A stretch of DNA of 64,000 nucleotides from Tritrichomonas musculus (Eukaryota; Parabasalia; Tritrichomonadida; Tritrichomonadidae), in NCBI GenBank assembly GCA_039105265.1, contig JAPFFF010000034.1, forward strand, positions 186,001-250,000, read 5' to 3'. This document shows, one piece after another, positions 33,183 to 43,461 of this stretch. Both the position numbers and the translations under genes were made by a program. The notes beneath the pieces were generated by a model. That model worked only from the letters and a program-made list of their open reading frames with translations, ran no database searches and was not told where the DNA came from. Position 1 is the stretch's first letter; every line of letters begins with the position of its first letter.

Positions 33183-35027
33183 TTATTGGCTTGATAGTAA
33201 GCTTCCATAAATTTCAAATGAATTAAACATCAAAATATATTGACCTTGCCAATCCTTTCCACTAAGGCGCAATCGAATATATCGATATTGTCTTGAATTT
33301 GGATTGTTTATGGGAAATGTATATGTGTAGGATATTCCATTCAAATATTCACAATTATTTTGTTGATCAAGTATTTCCCATGATGAATTGTTATTTGATC
33401 CCTCAATCACCCAATTTCTCAGATGACTGGCACCTTCACTGCAATTTCGTGATTTAATTTCATAATTTGTTGGAATAACTCGCCTATCTTTGAAATCGAA
33501 GCAAATCCAGCTTCCACGGGCATCTTTAGATTGGAAATTGCTTCCTGGATCGTCGAAGTGGGCGACATTGTACGGTGAGAAACCTCGATTCAAAATTGAA
33601 GAAGCAGTAATATCAATATTATCAAACAATCTGTTTCTTAAGTAGTTGATGATTCCATTGAATTCTACTCTTTCACTAGCTTCGAAAGATGCTTCAACAG
33701 CAAGTTGCATTTGTGGTTGCTGTGGTCTTTCATTTCTTATATGTTCATTATTTGGGGATGTAGTTCTAGAAATATTATTATTATTATTTGTAATATTAGT
33801 ATTATTTCTATTGTTGGTATTATTATTATTATTCGTATTGTTAGTATTATTATTTGTAGTAGTATTGTTGCTTCTGGTAATGTTATTATTATTATTTCTG
33901 TTATTATTGTTGTTTCTAGTGTTATTATAATCAATTAATTGATCGATTGGTTGCCATGCGCTATTTCTTTGTCTTATATTTCTGGTGTTATTGCTGTTTC
34001 TGGTGTTATTATTATCAATTAATACATCGATTTGTTGCCATGCAGTATTTCTTGGACTAGTTATTCGGTTTGGTTCTCTATGCTCATTTCTAAGATTTTC
34101 TGTTCGAATATCAAACATGTTCCAAGCATCATTTGGAGGATTCCAATAATCATTTCCATTTTGTTCTTCCTGTGGCTGCCTAAATCTATCATCTGTATTT
34201 GAACTCTCTTTTGTTACTTTCTGTTTTTTAACTTTTTCTTTTTTAGGTTTTTCTATTTCTTTTTGTTTTCGATACCTTCCAGCATCATATGTTGGCACAT
34301 CATTTACATCTTGTTCAAGCCTGGATGCAATTTGATTCCAAATACTCTGATTTAAATCATTGATCTTGAATACTGATAAAAAATCACAAATTGCTGATGA
34401 TGAAACATTTCCAAATAAAACGTTATCATAGAAAACCGAATAGTCTGGATTTTTTGAGTAAAGTTTGTTAATAAAATATAATAATTGATCTTCTGAATTT
34501 AATTGAAGATTTTCATTATCAATGATATTAAAGAGTGTCTCGAATGAAATACTCGCAAATGAATCTAAGTTTGTTTCACAAATCTCGTAGAAATGAGAAG
34601 ATAGGAAATTGATTTCGTTTGAAAGCTGGCTTGAAAAGAAATTATCTTTATTTTCATGTTCTTTGATAAGATCAAAAACGTTATCTATTTTGATTTGTTC
34701 TTTATAGTTTTTATCATCAAACTCTATAGACTTGTTGCCAAGGATTTGAATGACTTCTGAAATAAAAGGTATTTCTTTCTTAGTTATATTCTGTTGTTTA
34801 AAGTTAACTAGATCAAGAACTTTTGAAAAATCGCCCTTTTCTTGTGTATTGATAGTAAATATATCAATTGTTGGGTCTGTTGAATGAATTCGGCAAATAA
34901 CTGGAGATAACATATCTGCAATTATATAGCTTGTTTTGAATTCAATACCATTTATTATAAATGAAAAATCTTTGTGATATTTATGTAATGGTACGTTCAA
35001 AATTGTTGATGGATGAAGATGGATCAT
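33183..35027 (-). CDS. BTB domain plus F5/8 type C domain protein
   Basis: The gene is intact and codes for 614 residues. A BTB/POZ domain (about 1-120; DFSFIINGIEFKTSYIIADM is characteristic of the trichomonad branch) is followed by a BACK-like helical region to about 235. A charged linker rich in Lys and Glu comes next. Two copies of a AWQxIDxLIDxNNTRN motif lead into a long Asn/Thr run (about 355-430). An F5/8C discoidin-type domain closes the protein (about 455-612: FDDPGSNFQSKDARGSWICF, then RNWVIEGSNNNSSWEILD). BTB domains dimerise and can recruit cullin-3 ubiquitin ligases, and F5/8C domains bind ligands; the role here is inferred. A TTCATTTATT motif lies about 15 bases before the ATG. 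A broken relative is at 60531-61613. Confidence 0.92.
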   Translation of the reverse strand: MIHLHPSTILNVPLHKYHKDFSFIINGIEFKTSYIIADMLSPVICRIHSTDPTIDIFTINTQEKGDFSKVLDLVNFKQQNITKKEIPFISEVIQILGNKSIEFDDKNYKEQIKIDNVFDLIKEHENKDNFFSSQLSNEINFLSSHFYEICETNLDSFASISFETLFNIIDNENLQLNSEDQLLYFINKLYSKNPDYSVFYDNVLFGNVSSSAICDFLSVFKINDLNQSIWNQIASRLEQDVNDVPTYDAGRYRKQKEIEKPKKEKVKKQKVTKESSNTDDRFRQPQEEQNGNDYWNPPNDAWNMFDIRTENLRNEHREPNRITSPRNTAWQQIDVLIDNNNTRNSNNTRNIRQRNSAWQPIDQLIDYNNTRNNNNNRNNNNNITRSNNTTTNNNTNNTNNNNNTNNRNNTNITNNNNNISRTTSPNNEHIRNERPQQPQMQLAVEASFEASERVEFNGIINYLRNRLFDNIDITASSILNRGFSPYNVAHFDDPGSNFQSKDARGSWICFDFKDRRVIPTNYEIKSRNCSEGASHLRNWVIEGSNNNSSWEILDQQNNCEYLNGISYTYTFPINNPNSRQYRYIRLRLSGKDWQGQYILMFNSFEIYGSLLSSQ

Positions 35028-35039
35028 ATTTTAAAAATA

Positions 35040-35728
35040 AATGAAGTCATAAAATTTTATCTTCAGAAAAAATTTTGTTTATTCTCAAAAAGTTGATGTA
35101 AACTTTAGATAAATTTTACAATATTCAAAAATATTTTGACAGCAAATAAAAAGTGATCATCAAATAAAAAGCATTGTCAAATTAAAAGGATTAAAATAGT
35201 TTTGAATCTTTTTAAAGTATTGTTGCTTTTATGAAATGATTTTAATTTGAATAGCAAAAGCTTCTGGTGGAAAAACATTTTCTGCAATTTGGATGCAACT
35301 TGTGTTAATGGACATCCAACAAATGATTCTTCATCAATTAAAGTTACAAAAGATTTGAATATTTATTTAGGTTAATGAAGAGCAATTTTTAAAAGTAACA
35401 TTTTTTTGTTTTAATTGAAAATTGTGAAAGAGAAATGCAATTTTCAAAACAATTTTTCCCGATTTTAGCATTTGGAGATAGAATATAAACTTCTTTCAAT
35501 GATACACAAATTATTTTAAAAACAGATAATAGAATACACATTTGAACAAAGGATATTCAGCAATTAAAAGGCCATTAAATCGAGTTCAACAACAGAAGAA
35601 AGGATAAAAGCACTAACTAACAAATTAAACTTGCGAATAATAATATTATTGATAATCAAATTGAATTTTAATTCTTATTCAGAAAAAAAAAAAGAATTAA
35701 TATTTGGAATAATCTTCCTTTTATTAAT
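35040..35728. other. Intergenic, possible gene remnant
   Basis: There is no intact gene. On the plus strand about 35255-35375 reads as a short open stretch (SFWWKNIFCNLDATCVNGHP) without a start. It may be a remnant, but no family was recognised. Confidence 0.3.
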
Positions 35729-36631
35729 TTAAGGAATGAAGACTTCAGGATGGAATGCGCAGGCTGCGGCTCCAACTAAACCAGCATCTTTGTTGTAATA
35801 TGGCCTACGAATAACTGGTTCCTGAAGGTAGCCATTGATCATTTTCTTACAGTATTCATTGGCCTTATCAAAGAGGAATCCACGATTGTCGCCAGTCATA
35901 ATTCCGCCACCAACGACAAAAGTGTCAATTGCATATTCATATGCAGCAGTAGCAGCACATCGTGCAACATAATAGCAAAACAAATCCCAAATTGGATCAT
36001 CGTTTGGAACGTCTTTAAGTTGATCTTCTTTGATGTTTAAACGCTTTGCAAGTGCTGTTGCTGAAATTAATCCTTCAATGCATCGTCCATGGAAAGGACA
36101 AACGCCTTCAAATGTGTCATCTTTGTAGCTTTCGACAACAGTGTGACCAAATTCTGGATGAAGAATTCCATGAATGCATTTTCCATCAACGAAAACGCCA
36201 AGACCAACACCTGTTCCAATTGTCATATAAGCGACAGCCTTTGCTTTTTCACCATGCTCGTTCAATGCGAGATATTCAGAATATGCTGGTGCATTAACAT
36301 CGGTTTCTAAAATGATTGGAACTTTTGTATTTAGTTCATTTCTGATGTTGAGAACTAATGGATAATGCTTCCAGTTTGTCTTTGGTGTGTTTGCAATATG
36401 TCCATTGGCAATGTCAAGAGGACCAAAAGATGCAATTCCAATTGCGTCATATGTATATCCTGAATTTTGGATTTCCTTGCAAATTTCTTTGATTGCTTCA
36501 TCGCCATCTCTGGGTGGGGCTGTTGGAATTCCTTTCTTTTTCCAAACGAAATTTCCGATTTCATCTGCAATTGCAACTGAGGCTGTTGTTCCTCCCATTT
36601 CAATGCAGCATACTCTCTTTTTCTCTGTCAT
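35729..36631 (-). CDS. ROK-family sugar kinase, fructokinase-like
   Basis: The gene is intact and codes for 300 residues, the usual ROK length. The N-terminal phosphate-binding motif is EMGGTTASVAIAD (11-23). D111 in ETDVNAPAYSEY fits the catalytic base, GTGVGLGVFVDG is at 139-150, and the zinc site has HPEFGH (158-163) followed by CPFHGRC (178-184). This zinc pattern and the P-F-H-G-x-C-x-E-G-L context are typical of bacterial fructokinase-type ROK enzymes, which phosphorylate fructose or a related hexose with ATP in the cytosol. Trichomonads are known to hold several sugar kinases of bacterial origin. There is no targeting signal. Exact substrate is not certain (fructose, mannose or glucose). 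Confidence 0.92.
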   Translation of the reverse strand: MTEKKRVCCIEMGGTTASVAIADEIGNFVWKKKGIPTAPPRDGDEAIKEICKEIQNSGYTYDAIGIASFGPLDIANGHIANTPKTNWKHYPLVLNIRNELNTKVPIILETDVNAPAYSEYLALNEHGEKAKAVAYMTIGTGVGLGVFVDGKCIHGILHPEFGHTVVESYKDDTFEGVCPFHGRCIEGLISATALAKRLNIKEDQLKDVPNDDPIWDLFCYYVARCAATAAYEYAIDTFVVGGGIMTGDNRGFLFDKANEYCKKMINGYLQEPVIRRPYYNKDAGLVGAAACAFHPEVFIP

Positions 36632-36641
36632 TTTAATAAAA

Positions 36642-36650
36642 GTGAAATGA
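36642..36650 (-). promoter_or_regulatory. Initiator-like TCATTTCAC
   Basis: Read on the minus strand, two overlapping initiator-like motifs (TCATTT and TCACTT) lie 17 and 12 bases before the ROK kinase ATG. Sequence and spacing fit the trichomonad initiator. Confidence 0.6.
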
Positions 36651-37087
36651 TTTTTTTTTTCTAATGAAATGAAATTATTAGAAAAATGGATCTAACTTTT
36701 TCAAAGATAAAAATCACATCATTAAAACTTTGAATAAATTTGATGATATAAACTTTTTGATAAGATGTGGTTAAAAAAATTGAATTGAAAACTAAAAGAA
36801 ATAGTGTTTACTCAATTAAAAGAAAATGTTATCATAGCCTTAAAATGAAATTTTCATTAAATATTGTTTTTTATAGAATTTTTATGAATTGAATTGTTTC
36901 AATTGTCTTGAAAATTGTTAACAAAAAATTGGTGGGTAAAACATTCATTTTATTTAATTTTGCAAATGCATTAATTGATGAAAACATAATAAAAAATTGC
37001 AATATCATTTAAGCAAGAAAAACTTAGAAAGTAAAAAAGGTTAATTTAAAGTTAAAAAGTTTTTATATAATAATGAATAGACAATTT
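36651..37087. other. Intergenic, nothing recognised
   Basis: This AT-rich spacer lies between the ROK kinase and the minus-strand ABC transporter, both on the same strand. It must hold the ABC gene's 3' end. No repeat or ORF was seen. Confidence 0.5.
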
Positions 37088-39508
37088 TTAAAGTGAAAAC
37101 TCAATACTATTCAAGCTTTCAAAACGAGTTGATTGAGCATCTTCTTGTTCAGAAATTCTAACAATTTCCATAAAAACTCTTTCCAAAGAACTTGTTGAGC
37201 ATGTGAAGTATTTATAGCCATTATCTTCGTTTTGTCCTTTCTCAAGCAACAAGAACAGACTTGACATTTTTATTTTTGAAGCTGGAACAGAGTAAATTCT
37301 AGATACAGGTCTTGTAATATCCAAATTAGCAAATGGCAGCTCCTTACTAAAGAAGTCATCAATTTTATTTGCTGACTTTTCTGAAGCATCGTCAAGCATG
37401 ATGTCAATTTTATACTCTGTTCCAAATTTCTGTGTCAAGTGTTGAGGTGTTCCAACTGTGTAAACGTTTCCTCTCACCATTATTGAAATAATATCGCATA
37501 ACAATTCTGCCTCGCTCAAAATGTGAGTGCAAAGCATGAATGTCTTTTCGCCTTTATGTTCAAGAATCATTTCTTGTACACAACGGCATGAAACAGGATC
37601 AAGAAAGGCTGTTGGTTCGTCAAGAAGAAGTAATCTAGAAGGTCCAAAGAAGCTCAAAGCAATTGCAAACTTGCGAACATCACCAACACTCAGCTCTCTA
37701 ATTGGAATATCTTGAAATTCAGCCAACTCCAATTCAGAAATCAATGAATCAATCTGTTTCTTCGCTTCTTCGGGATCCTTTTGAAAGATCCAAGAATAAA
37801 TCTTAAAGTGCTCATTTGGTGTCAGTTCGTTCAACAAATGCGTGTTGAATTGAGGACAGATGGAAATGATTGTTTTATCGGTAATTTCTTCAATTGGTGT
37901 TCCAAATATTTCAATTGAACCTGCAGATTTGGGTAAAGTTCCAGTGATCATTCTCATTAGTGTTGTCTTTCCAGCTCCGTTTGCGCCCAAGAATCCAAAG
38001 CAAGAACCGTTTTTTATACCAAGGCAAACGTTGTTCACTGCAGGAATTGGATTGCCGGCGGTGTTGATGAACAGGCGAGAAACATCTTCAATCCGAACAA
38101 CCCAATCATGTGAATTACGAACTTCTTCTTCCATTCTTCTTGTTTCAGGTGACTTGTGGCTTAATTCTTTCAATCTTCTGAAATAGTCGGCATAACTTGA
38201 GAAAGAATGTTTTGCTGCCGCTCTTTGAAACCATTGTCTAGAAACTTCAATGAATGTCAGAATAGATGCATAAAAAACAATGTTAGCCCATTGCATGATG
38301 AAAAATGGTCTTGTTTCTTTATCTTTGAAATATTGGCCAAAACTCATCTTTCGCAGACCTGTTCGTTGCATGATTAAATAAGTTCCTTGCTGAATGGAAA
38401 GATTCGGAATCAATGCATAAATCCAATTCAATACTTTCTCAGCACTAGGATCAATGTACGAAGTAGTCTTAATAATCAGTGTCACAACCATGACAACAAA
38501 ATTGGCAATCAGTAAAATAATGAAGATTTGTCGTGGTCCTGTTGACGGATCATGAAAGCAAAACGAAAAAGAATAAATAGAGAGTAAAAATGATGGTCCT
38601 TGACACACCAAAATCCACCAAAAAGGAAACAAATTTTCATGAAATGGTTTCACCCAAGCAAGATTAAAAATGCACCACACAATCGTCGTCAAAATGATCC
38701 ACATTCCTAAGTCAACAATGAAGGCGCCAAGCCAATAAGGAAATATTTTTAACGTACATTGAACCATGTAGGTTCGAACTTCACCGCGAATGTCTGATAT
38801 TGGTGTTGCAATAATCAACAAAACATAAGTTAAAAGGCCGTAAAGAAGGAAGGTTGGACACAAAGCTTGGAAAACAGAACTGACTTTATTTTTGTTCATT
38901 CGAATAAAGTTGAAACTGATGCTACTTGGTGTGTTTTTTGTATTAATCAACGTGTAGTTGTGCTGATATTGAAGTTCCCATAATGCTTGCCCAACGAGAA
39001 CAAAAGAATACATTCGAAGAAGATGAGGATTTTCCATTTGCTCATTAGTTGTGGAATTTGCAAAAATTATGATCTCTGTGGGTTCTTTGGTAAAATCAAG
39101 GCCAAATGGAATTAAATAGCTTAACTTTTGCTTTGACTGCATATCATATAATGTTTGTTGCATTTGAGATGTAGAATTAAAGTGTACAAAGTTAGGATTT
39201 CTTCCTGTTTGTTCGATAAAGGTGGTTTCTAGTTTTTGAATTATATCTTTTGCTAATGGTTTGCTATGATCACCAACGATTACAAAATCTCTAACATTTT
39301 GAGAGTAACTATTGAAAGTAATTGGATCATTATTGATTGAATCTAATCCAACCATCATGTAATATACTGCAATTCCTAAAGCAGATAAAGCTGCTGTAAT
39401 TATTAAAGATGTAATAATAGATTTCCATAAACGTTTAAAAGTAATATATCTTCTGTAGAGAATTGCTTTTAAATGATTAATAGGACATATTTCTGCAAAA
39501 CTAGCCAT
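37088..39508 (-). CDS. ABCA-type half transporter with divergent signature motif
   Basis: The gene is intact and codes for 806 residues. One membrane helix near residues 30-50 precedes a large extracytosolic loop (to about 210), then a cluster of five or six helices (about 215-430) and a cytosolic ATPase domain. The ATPase has Walker A GANGAGKTTLM (about 509), Q-loop ICPQFN, Walker B RLLLLDEPTAFLDP (about 623-636) with the catalytic Glu, and H-loop CTHILSEAE. The ABC signature is ELSVGD instead of LSGGQ (about 603). This order (TM then ATPase) is that of the ABCA lipid-transporter family in half-size form. It probably moves lipids across a membrane as a dimer. It is divergently arranged with 39835-42207, 326 bp apart. 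Confidence 0.92.
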   Translation of the reverse strand: MASFAEICPINHLKAILYRRYITFKRLWKSIITSLIITAALSALGIAVYYMMVGLDSINNDPITFNSYSQNVRDFVIVGDHSKPLAKDIIQKLETTFIEQTGRNPNFVHFNSTSQMQQTLYDMQSKQKLSYLIPFGLDFTKEPTEIIIFANSTTNEQMENPHLLRMYSFVLVGQALWELQYQHNYTLINTKNTPSSISFNFIRMNKNKVSSVFQALCPTFLLYGLLTYVLLIIATPISDIRGEVRTYMVQCTLKIFPYWLGAFIVDLGMWIILTTIVWCIFNLAWVKPFHENLFPFWWILVCQGPSFLLSIYSFSFCFHDPSTGPRQIFIILLIANFVVMVVTLIIKTTSYIDPSAEKVLNWIYALIPNLSIQQGTYLIMQRTGLRKMSFGQYFKDKETRPFFIMQWANIVFYASILTFIEVSRQWFQRAAAKHSFSSYADYFRRLKELSHKSPETRRMEEEVRNSHDWVVRIEDVSRLFINTAGNPIPAVNNVCLGIKNGSCFGFLGANGAGKTTLMRMITGTLPKSAGSIEIFGTPIEEITDKTIISICPQFNTHLLNELTPNEHFKIYSWIFQKDPEEAKKQIDSLISELELAEFQDIPIRELSVGDVRKFAIALSFFGPSRLLLLDEPTAFLDPVSCRCVQEMILEHKGEKTFMLCTHILSEAELLCDIISIMVRGNVYTVGTPQHLTQKFGTEYKIDIMLDDASEKSANKIDDFFSKELPFANLDITRPVSRIYSVPASKIKMSSLFLLLEKGQNEDNGYKYFTCSTSSLERVFMEIVRISEQEDAQSTRFESLNSIEFSL

Positions 39509-39834
39509 GCTATAAATTCTAAAATTTTACAAATATAAAAAAAAAATGATCGTAAAAAATTGAATTGACAATTCACATGGTAATACTATTGAATTTTCAA
39601 TTTTGAGGAATAAGCGATAATATAATTATTTTCAATTTTCCTTGTTAAGTTATAGGTATTTCATCAATACAAAATTATATATTATAATAAATATAACAAT
39701 AATTATTTTATTTTTAATTATAAATAAAATTAAATATTTTCTTTTTTAAGATATTTTTATTTTTTAAAAAATTCAGAACATATTTTCAATTCAAATTAAT
39801 AATCAACTCAAATTATAAACACAAATATATAATC
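39509..39834. other. Shared divergent intergenic region of the ABC pair
   Basis: This 326-bp AT-rich spacer separates the two divergent transporter genes. On the minus side a TCATTT motif (39545-39550) is about 40 bases before the start. No clear initiator is visible on the plus side. It could co-regulate both genes. Confidence 0.5.
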
Positions 39835-42207
39835 ATGAAGAATGGTAATGATAACAGCAAAATAAATTACAATCCACTTGGTTCTTGGGATGATTTAAAC
39901 CCAACTTTTTCAAGTCAAGTTAAAGCCCTTTTAAAAAAGTGTTTTTTAATCCGTTTTCGCAGTATAGCTTCTACTATTGAATTAATTTTTGCGTTTTTAA
40001 TACCTTTAATTTTGATCCTTGATTATTTTCCTGCAGAAACCAAATTCCCTAATACGCCTTCTCCTCCGATTGATAAAGTTGATTTTAACTCATTAGCTGA
40101 ATGGTTTTTAGTATTTGGCAATCAAACAAAAGTTGCAATTCTTCCAGACAAGCCATTAATGCATTATCTTATTGGAAACGCCACCCTTCTCAATTTATTA
40201 ATTCATGGTGGAGCCATTCCATTAAATGGAACGATTATGACGTTACCTGGCACACAGTATAGTTATGTAAACAGCTTAGATCGTCTTGAAAACGTTATAT
40301 ACTCTACACAATTAAATAATATAGGAATCGAATGGTCCAATATCGACAGTGAAGACGCACTCACCAATCCATCGATCAGAGTTTACTTTCAATCCGTATA
40401 TGGAGATGCAGAAGCGTCGATATATCTTCAATTACGAGATTCACTTGTAATGATGCGTGCATTACATGACGGTGTCACTCCAGACATTCAAAACATGAAG
40501 TACATGAACATTAGTTTCTCAGTTGGTGATTTTTCACATCCCACAATTATTCAGAAAATGATTAAATTGGGTTTCCCTTTTGCTTTATTGACTCCCTTTT
40601 CAATCATCCTCTCAACAATGCCAGACATGGAACTCATTTTCTCTGAAAAAGAGAGCCATGTTACAGCCTTATCATTTTTAATGGGAATGAGTGAGAGAGC
40701 TTATTGGTTTACTAATTTTATAGTTTCTTTTATTTATTGCTTCTTTGTACATTTGTATATATCAGCAATTTACACTTATTGGTATGGTTTGAATGGGAAT
40801 GATTTCACTTTTGTTTTTGCTTTTTCAATCTTATTTGTTATTGCTGAAATTTGGTTCCAATTCTTCATTTCAACATTGATTAAAGATGCAAATAAAGGAA
40901 AATCACTCACAATTATATTAATCATGGCATCCATCACTTTAAGTTTATTCTTTCAATTCGTTACACTCAAAGAAAACACAAAAACAAACCTGATTTTGAA
41001 TCATGCGTTTTGTATCTTTCCTATTTCAGCTTATGAGCTCTTCTTAATACAAGGATACATCGCTAACGTTGCAGAGTTGCCTTTGTTTAGATGGAACAAT
41101 TTGAATGATGAAAATTATATCTGTCCGCCATGGATACCAATTATGTGGTGTCTAATTGATATTGTTCTTTACTTCTGCTTATTCCTCATTGGCAATTCTT
41201 TTGCTCCGCGTGCATTTGGTATAAACACGTCTACTTTCAGCGACAGTTGCAAAAAGAGCAAAAAACGAAAAGAAGAAAAGACATACAATTTAAGAGCCGA
41301 TGCTAAAAAAGAAGCAATTAATGTTGATGGTCTCACCAAAGTCTATAAAGGAACAAGAAAAGTAACAGCTTTGGATTCAGTTTCTTTTTCAGTCAACAAA
41401 GGAGAAATTATTGTGATGATTGGTCCAAATGGTGCAGGTAAATCGACAATGATCAATTGCATCAGTGGAGGAATAAAGCCAACAAATGGATCATTCACAA
41501 TCTTGGGAGAAACAAAGATTCACAGTTTGGGTGTTTGTTATCAAGACAACGTCCTTATTCCTCAGATATCAGTTCAAGAACATTTTGAACTTTTTGGTGC
41601 ATTTCGAGGATTATCGAAAGATAAACTTGAATCATCAATTGATTATCTGACAACAAACATGCAGCTAAAACATGCCCTCAAAAATCGCGCTGGCGATCTT
41701 TCTGGTGGACAAAAAAGGAAGCTTTGTATTGGACTCTCATTGCTTGGAAATCCAGAAGTTGTTTTAATGGACGAGCCAACAGGTGGTGTTGATGTTCAAG
41801 CTTGCCAACTGATTTGGAAGATGATATCGAATCTTAAAGATACAACTTCATTGATCACAAGTCATGCTCTCGAAGAAGCTGAAGCTGTTTCCTCTCGATT
41901 GTTCATTTTGGCTGAAGGAACAATTCGGTTCATTGGCTCTTCAACTGAATTAAGAGAGAGATTTAAATGTGGTTACGAGTTGAGAGTTGAAGTTGATGAT
42001 GTAAACAATGTCCTTAGTTTCGTTAGGAATTATGTTCCTGATGCAAAAATAGCAGATGATCGAAAAGATGTTATTTTATTGCCTGTGTGCTTGTCAATTG
42101 GCAAATTGTTGCAAGATTTTGAAGAAAAGCAAAATGATTTAGGAGTTGTATCTTATTCATTTGCTGTTCAACAATTAGAAGATGTTCTTTTGAAGTCTCT
42201 TGAATGA
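39835..42207 (+). CDS. ABCA-type half transporter with canonical ATPase
   Basis: The gene is intact and codes for 790 residues. There is a first membrane helix at about 43-65, an extracytosolic loop to about 230, a helix cluster (about 240-460) and an ATPase domain. The ATPase has Walker A GPNGAGKSTMIN (about 530-541), Q-loop VCYQDN, a full signature DLSGGQKRK (about 621-629), Walker B VVLMDEPTGGVDV and H-loop TSHALEEAEA. It belongs to the ABCA family like its divergent neighbour and could pair with it. Family knowledge supports lipid or sterol handling; the substrate is not visible. The Walker B region has GGVDV, slightly unlike the usual GLDP. Confidence 0.93.
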   Translation: MKNGNDNSKINYNPLGSWDDLNPTFSSQVKALLKKCFLIRFRSIASTIELIFAFLIPLILILDYFPAETKFPNTPSPPIDKVDFNSLAEWFLVFGNQTKVAILPDKPLMHYLIGNATLLNLLIHGGAIPLNGTIMTLPGTQYSYVNSLDRLENVIYSTQLNNIGIEWSNIDSEDALTNPSIRVYFQSVYGDAEASIYLQLRDSLVMMRALHDGVTPDIQNMKYMNISFSVGDFSHPTIIQKMIKLGFPFALLTPFSIILSTMPDMELIFSEKESHVTALSFLMGMSERAYWFTNFIVSFIYCFFVHLYISAIYTYWYGLNGNDFTFVFAFSILFVIAEIWFQFFISTLIKDANKGKSLTIILIMASITLSLFFQFVTLKENTKTNLILNHAFCIFPISAYELFLIQGYIANVAELPLFRWNNLNDENYICPPWIPIMWCLIDIVLYFCLFLIGNSFAPRAFGINTSTFSDSCKKSKKRKEEKTYNLRADAKKEAINVDGLTKVYKGTRKVTALDSVSFSVNKGEIIVMIGPNGAGKSTMINCISGGIKPTNGSFTILGETKIHSLGVCYQDNVLIPQISVQEHFELFGAFRGLSKDKLESSIDYLTTNMQLKHALKNRAGDLSGGQKRKLCIGLSLLGNPEVVLMDEPTGGVDVQACQLIWKMISNLKDTTSLITSHALEEAEAVSSRLFILAEGTIRFIGSSTELRERFKCGYELRVEVDDVNNVLSFVRNYVPDAKIADDRKDVILLPVCLSIGKLLQDFEEKQNDLGVVSYSFAVQQLEDVLLKSLE

Positions 42208-42930
42208 TTCTTTAAATTTTAAATGGATTTTGTAATGATAAATTTTTATAAAAAAAAAAAATTATAAATATAATGAAATCTCTTTCATATTTTGCTGATT
42301 GTATAATTAATTAAAATAACGTGGATTTTTTTTTATTTATTTATTAAAATTCTTTCTTAATTTTGTTTTGAAAGTTTTCATATTTTGTACCCAGAGGAAT
42401 TTTGGTCAAGAAATGGCAAATAATAGGATGTCAATGAAAATTGTAGCGTTGAAATTATGAGAAAGGGCAAAGAAAGGACAAATATTTTAAGGAAATTCCT
42501 TGAAAAGTCGCAAAGCATTTTTTGAAAATTGCTTTAACAATATCTCAGATTCTAAGCAAAATAAATGTCATGTTTTATAACAAACTATTATTATAATATG
42601 ATTCTCTTCATTATATATTAGCTTCAAGAAATTTTCTAGAGTTTCCTAACTTTCTGTCAATTATAATAAATAATTAATTCGTTTATTTGGATTCATCGGT
42701 GGTTCATAGTTATGAAAAATGACTGTAGTACCAGAACCAGCAATGCAGAATGAAGCGTTTGTGACTGTCGTTTCAACTGGTGATAAAATTAATCAATTAA
42801 TCTATTTTGTAAATATTATTTATAAGTTAATGTAAGAATATATGATTAGAAAACATTCATGAGGCAACATATATTTGATATATTGGAAATTTAATAAAAA
42901 AAATATATATAAATCATGATTTTTTAAGTG
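42208..42930. other. Intergenic, nothing firmly recognised
   Basis: The spacer behind the plus-strand ABC gene is AT-rich. One short open stretch from ATG 42719 (MTVVPEPAMQNEAFVTVVST) has protein-like composition but is under 40 codons and has no known relatives that I recognise. Confidence 0.35.
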
Positions 42931-42972
42931 AGTGCTTTATTTAAAAAAATTTCACAAAAAAATGGTTACACT

Positions 42973-43056
42973 TTCCGTTATGAAATCCACTTTTTCCGTA
43001 ATCATAATGAACTTTTCCGTTATTAAAGTGGATATTTCCGTTATAATCCCGAAAAG
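42973..43056 (+). repeat. Four 21-bp tandem repeats (TTCCGTTAT)
   Basis: TTCCGT begins at 42973, 42994, 43015 and 43036, giving four imperfect 21-base units. In the open frame this gives a seven-residue periodic peptide with F/L-S-V-I/M in each unit. It lies just outside the Maverick remnant. It may be the edge of a larger repeat-protein gene or a microsatellite. Confidence 0.75.
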
Positions 43057-43202
43057 ACTGTATCGATATTTGCATTTATTAAATACAAATGGGCAGATTA
43101 AAATTAATATATAAAGATCAGATGACAAAAATTAAATGCATTATATCTTCTGATAAAATTAATATCTTTCAATTGCAAGAAAATATTGCTTAAAAAGAAA
43201 GA

Positions 43203-43345
43203 AAGGCTCTTAAGTAGTATAGTATAGGCGGTGTCTCATACTTCGCCACCGCCTACACTGCTCGCCACCAAGCTCAGGTACGCCTTCGCTTGGGCCTCGC
43301 TACCCGGCCAAATACCCTCTGAAAACCTATCGTAAGTACACACTC
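43203..43345. other. GC-rich segment with hairpin, possible Maverick end
   Basis: This about 140-base tract is far richer in G and C than its surroundings. It contains AGGCGGTG (43226-43233) and CACCGCCT (43247-43254), an 8-bp stem. It lies directly before the capsid-like ORFs. I infer that it may be or contain the terminal region of a Maverick/Polinton, but no matching inverted repeat is seen in the window. Confidence 0.45.
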
Positions 43346-43461
43346 TCTACTTTCACTATTCTGCCAATGTCATTTCCAAGGTATGGAGTAGTTTTTGAGC
43401 TTTCTAATGGTGTTTTTTGAATTCTACACCCGAAAAAATATTGAGATATAGGTATTTTATT

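Noticed and set aside
33646-33938. Hydrophobic plus-strand ORFs opposite the BTB gene
   Set aside because: Antisense of the Asn-rich tract (AAT codons read as ATT), giving Ile/Leu runs.
43417-43461. Upstream extension of the Maverick structural ORF
   Set aside because: It depends on TTG as start; ATG at 43462 is preferred.
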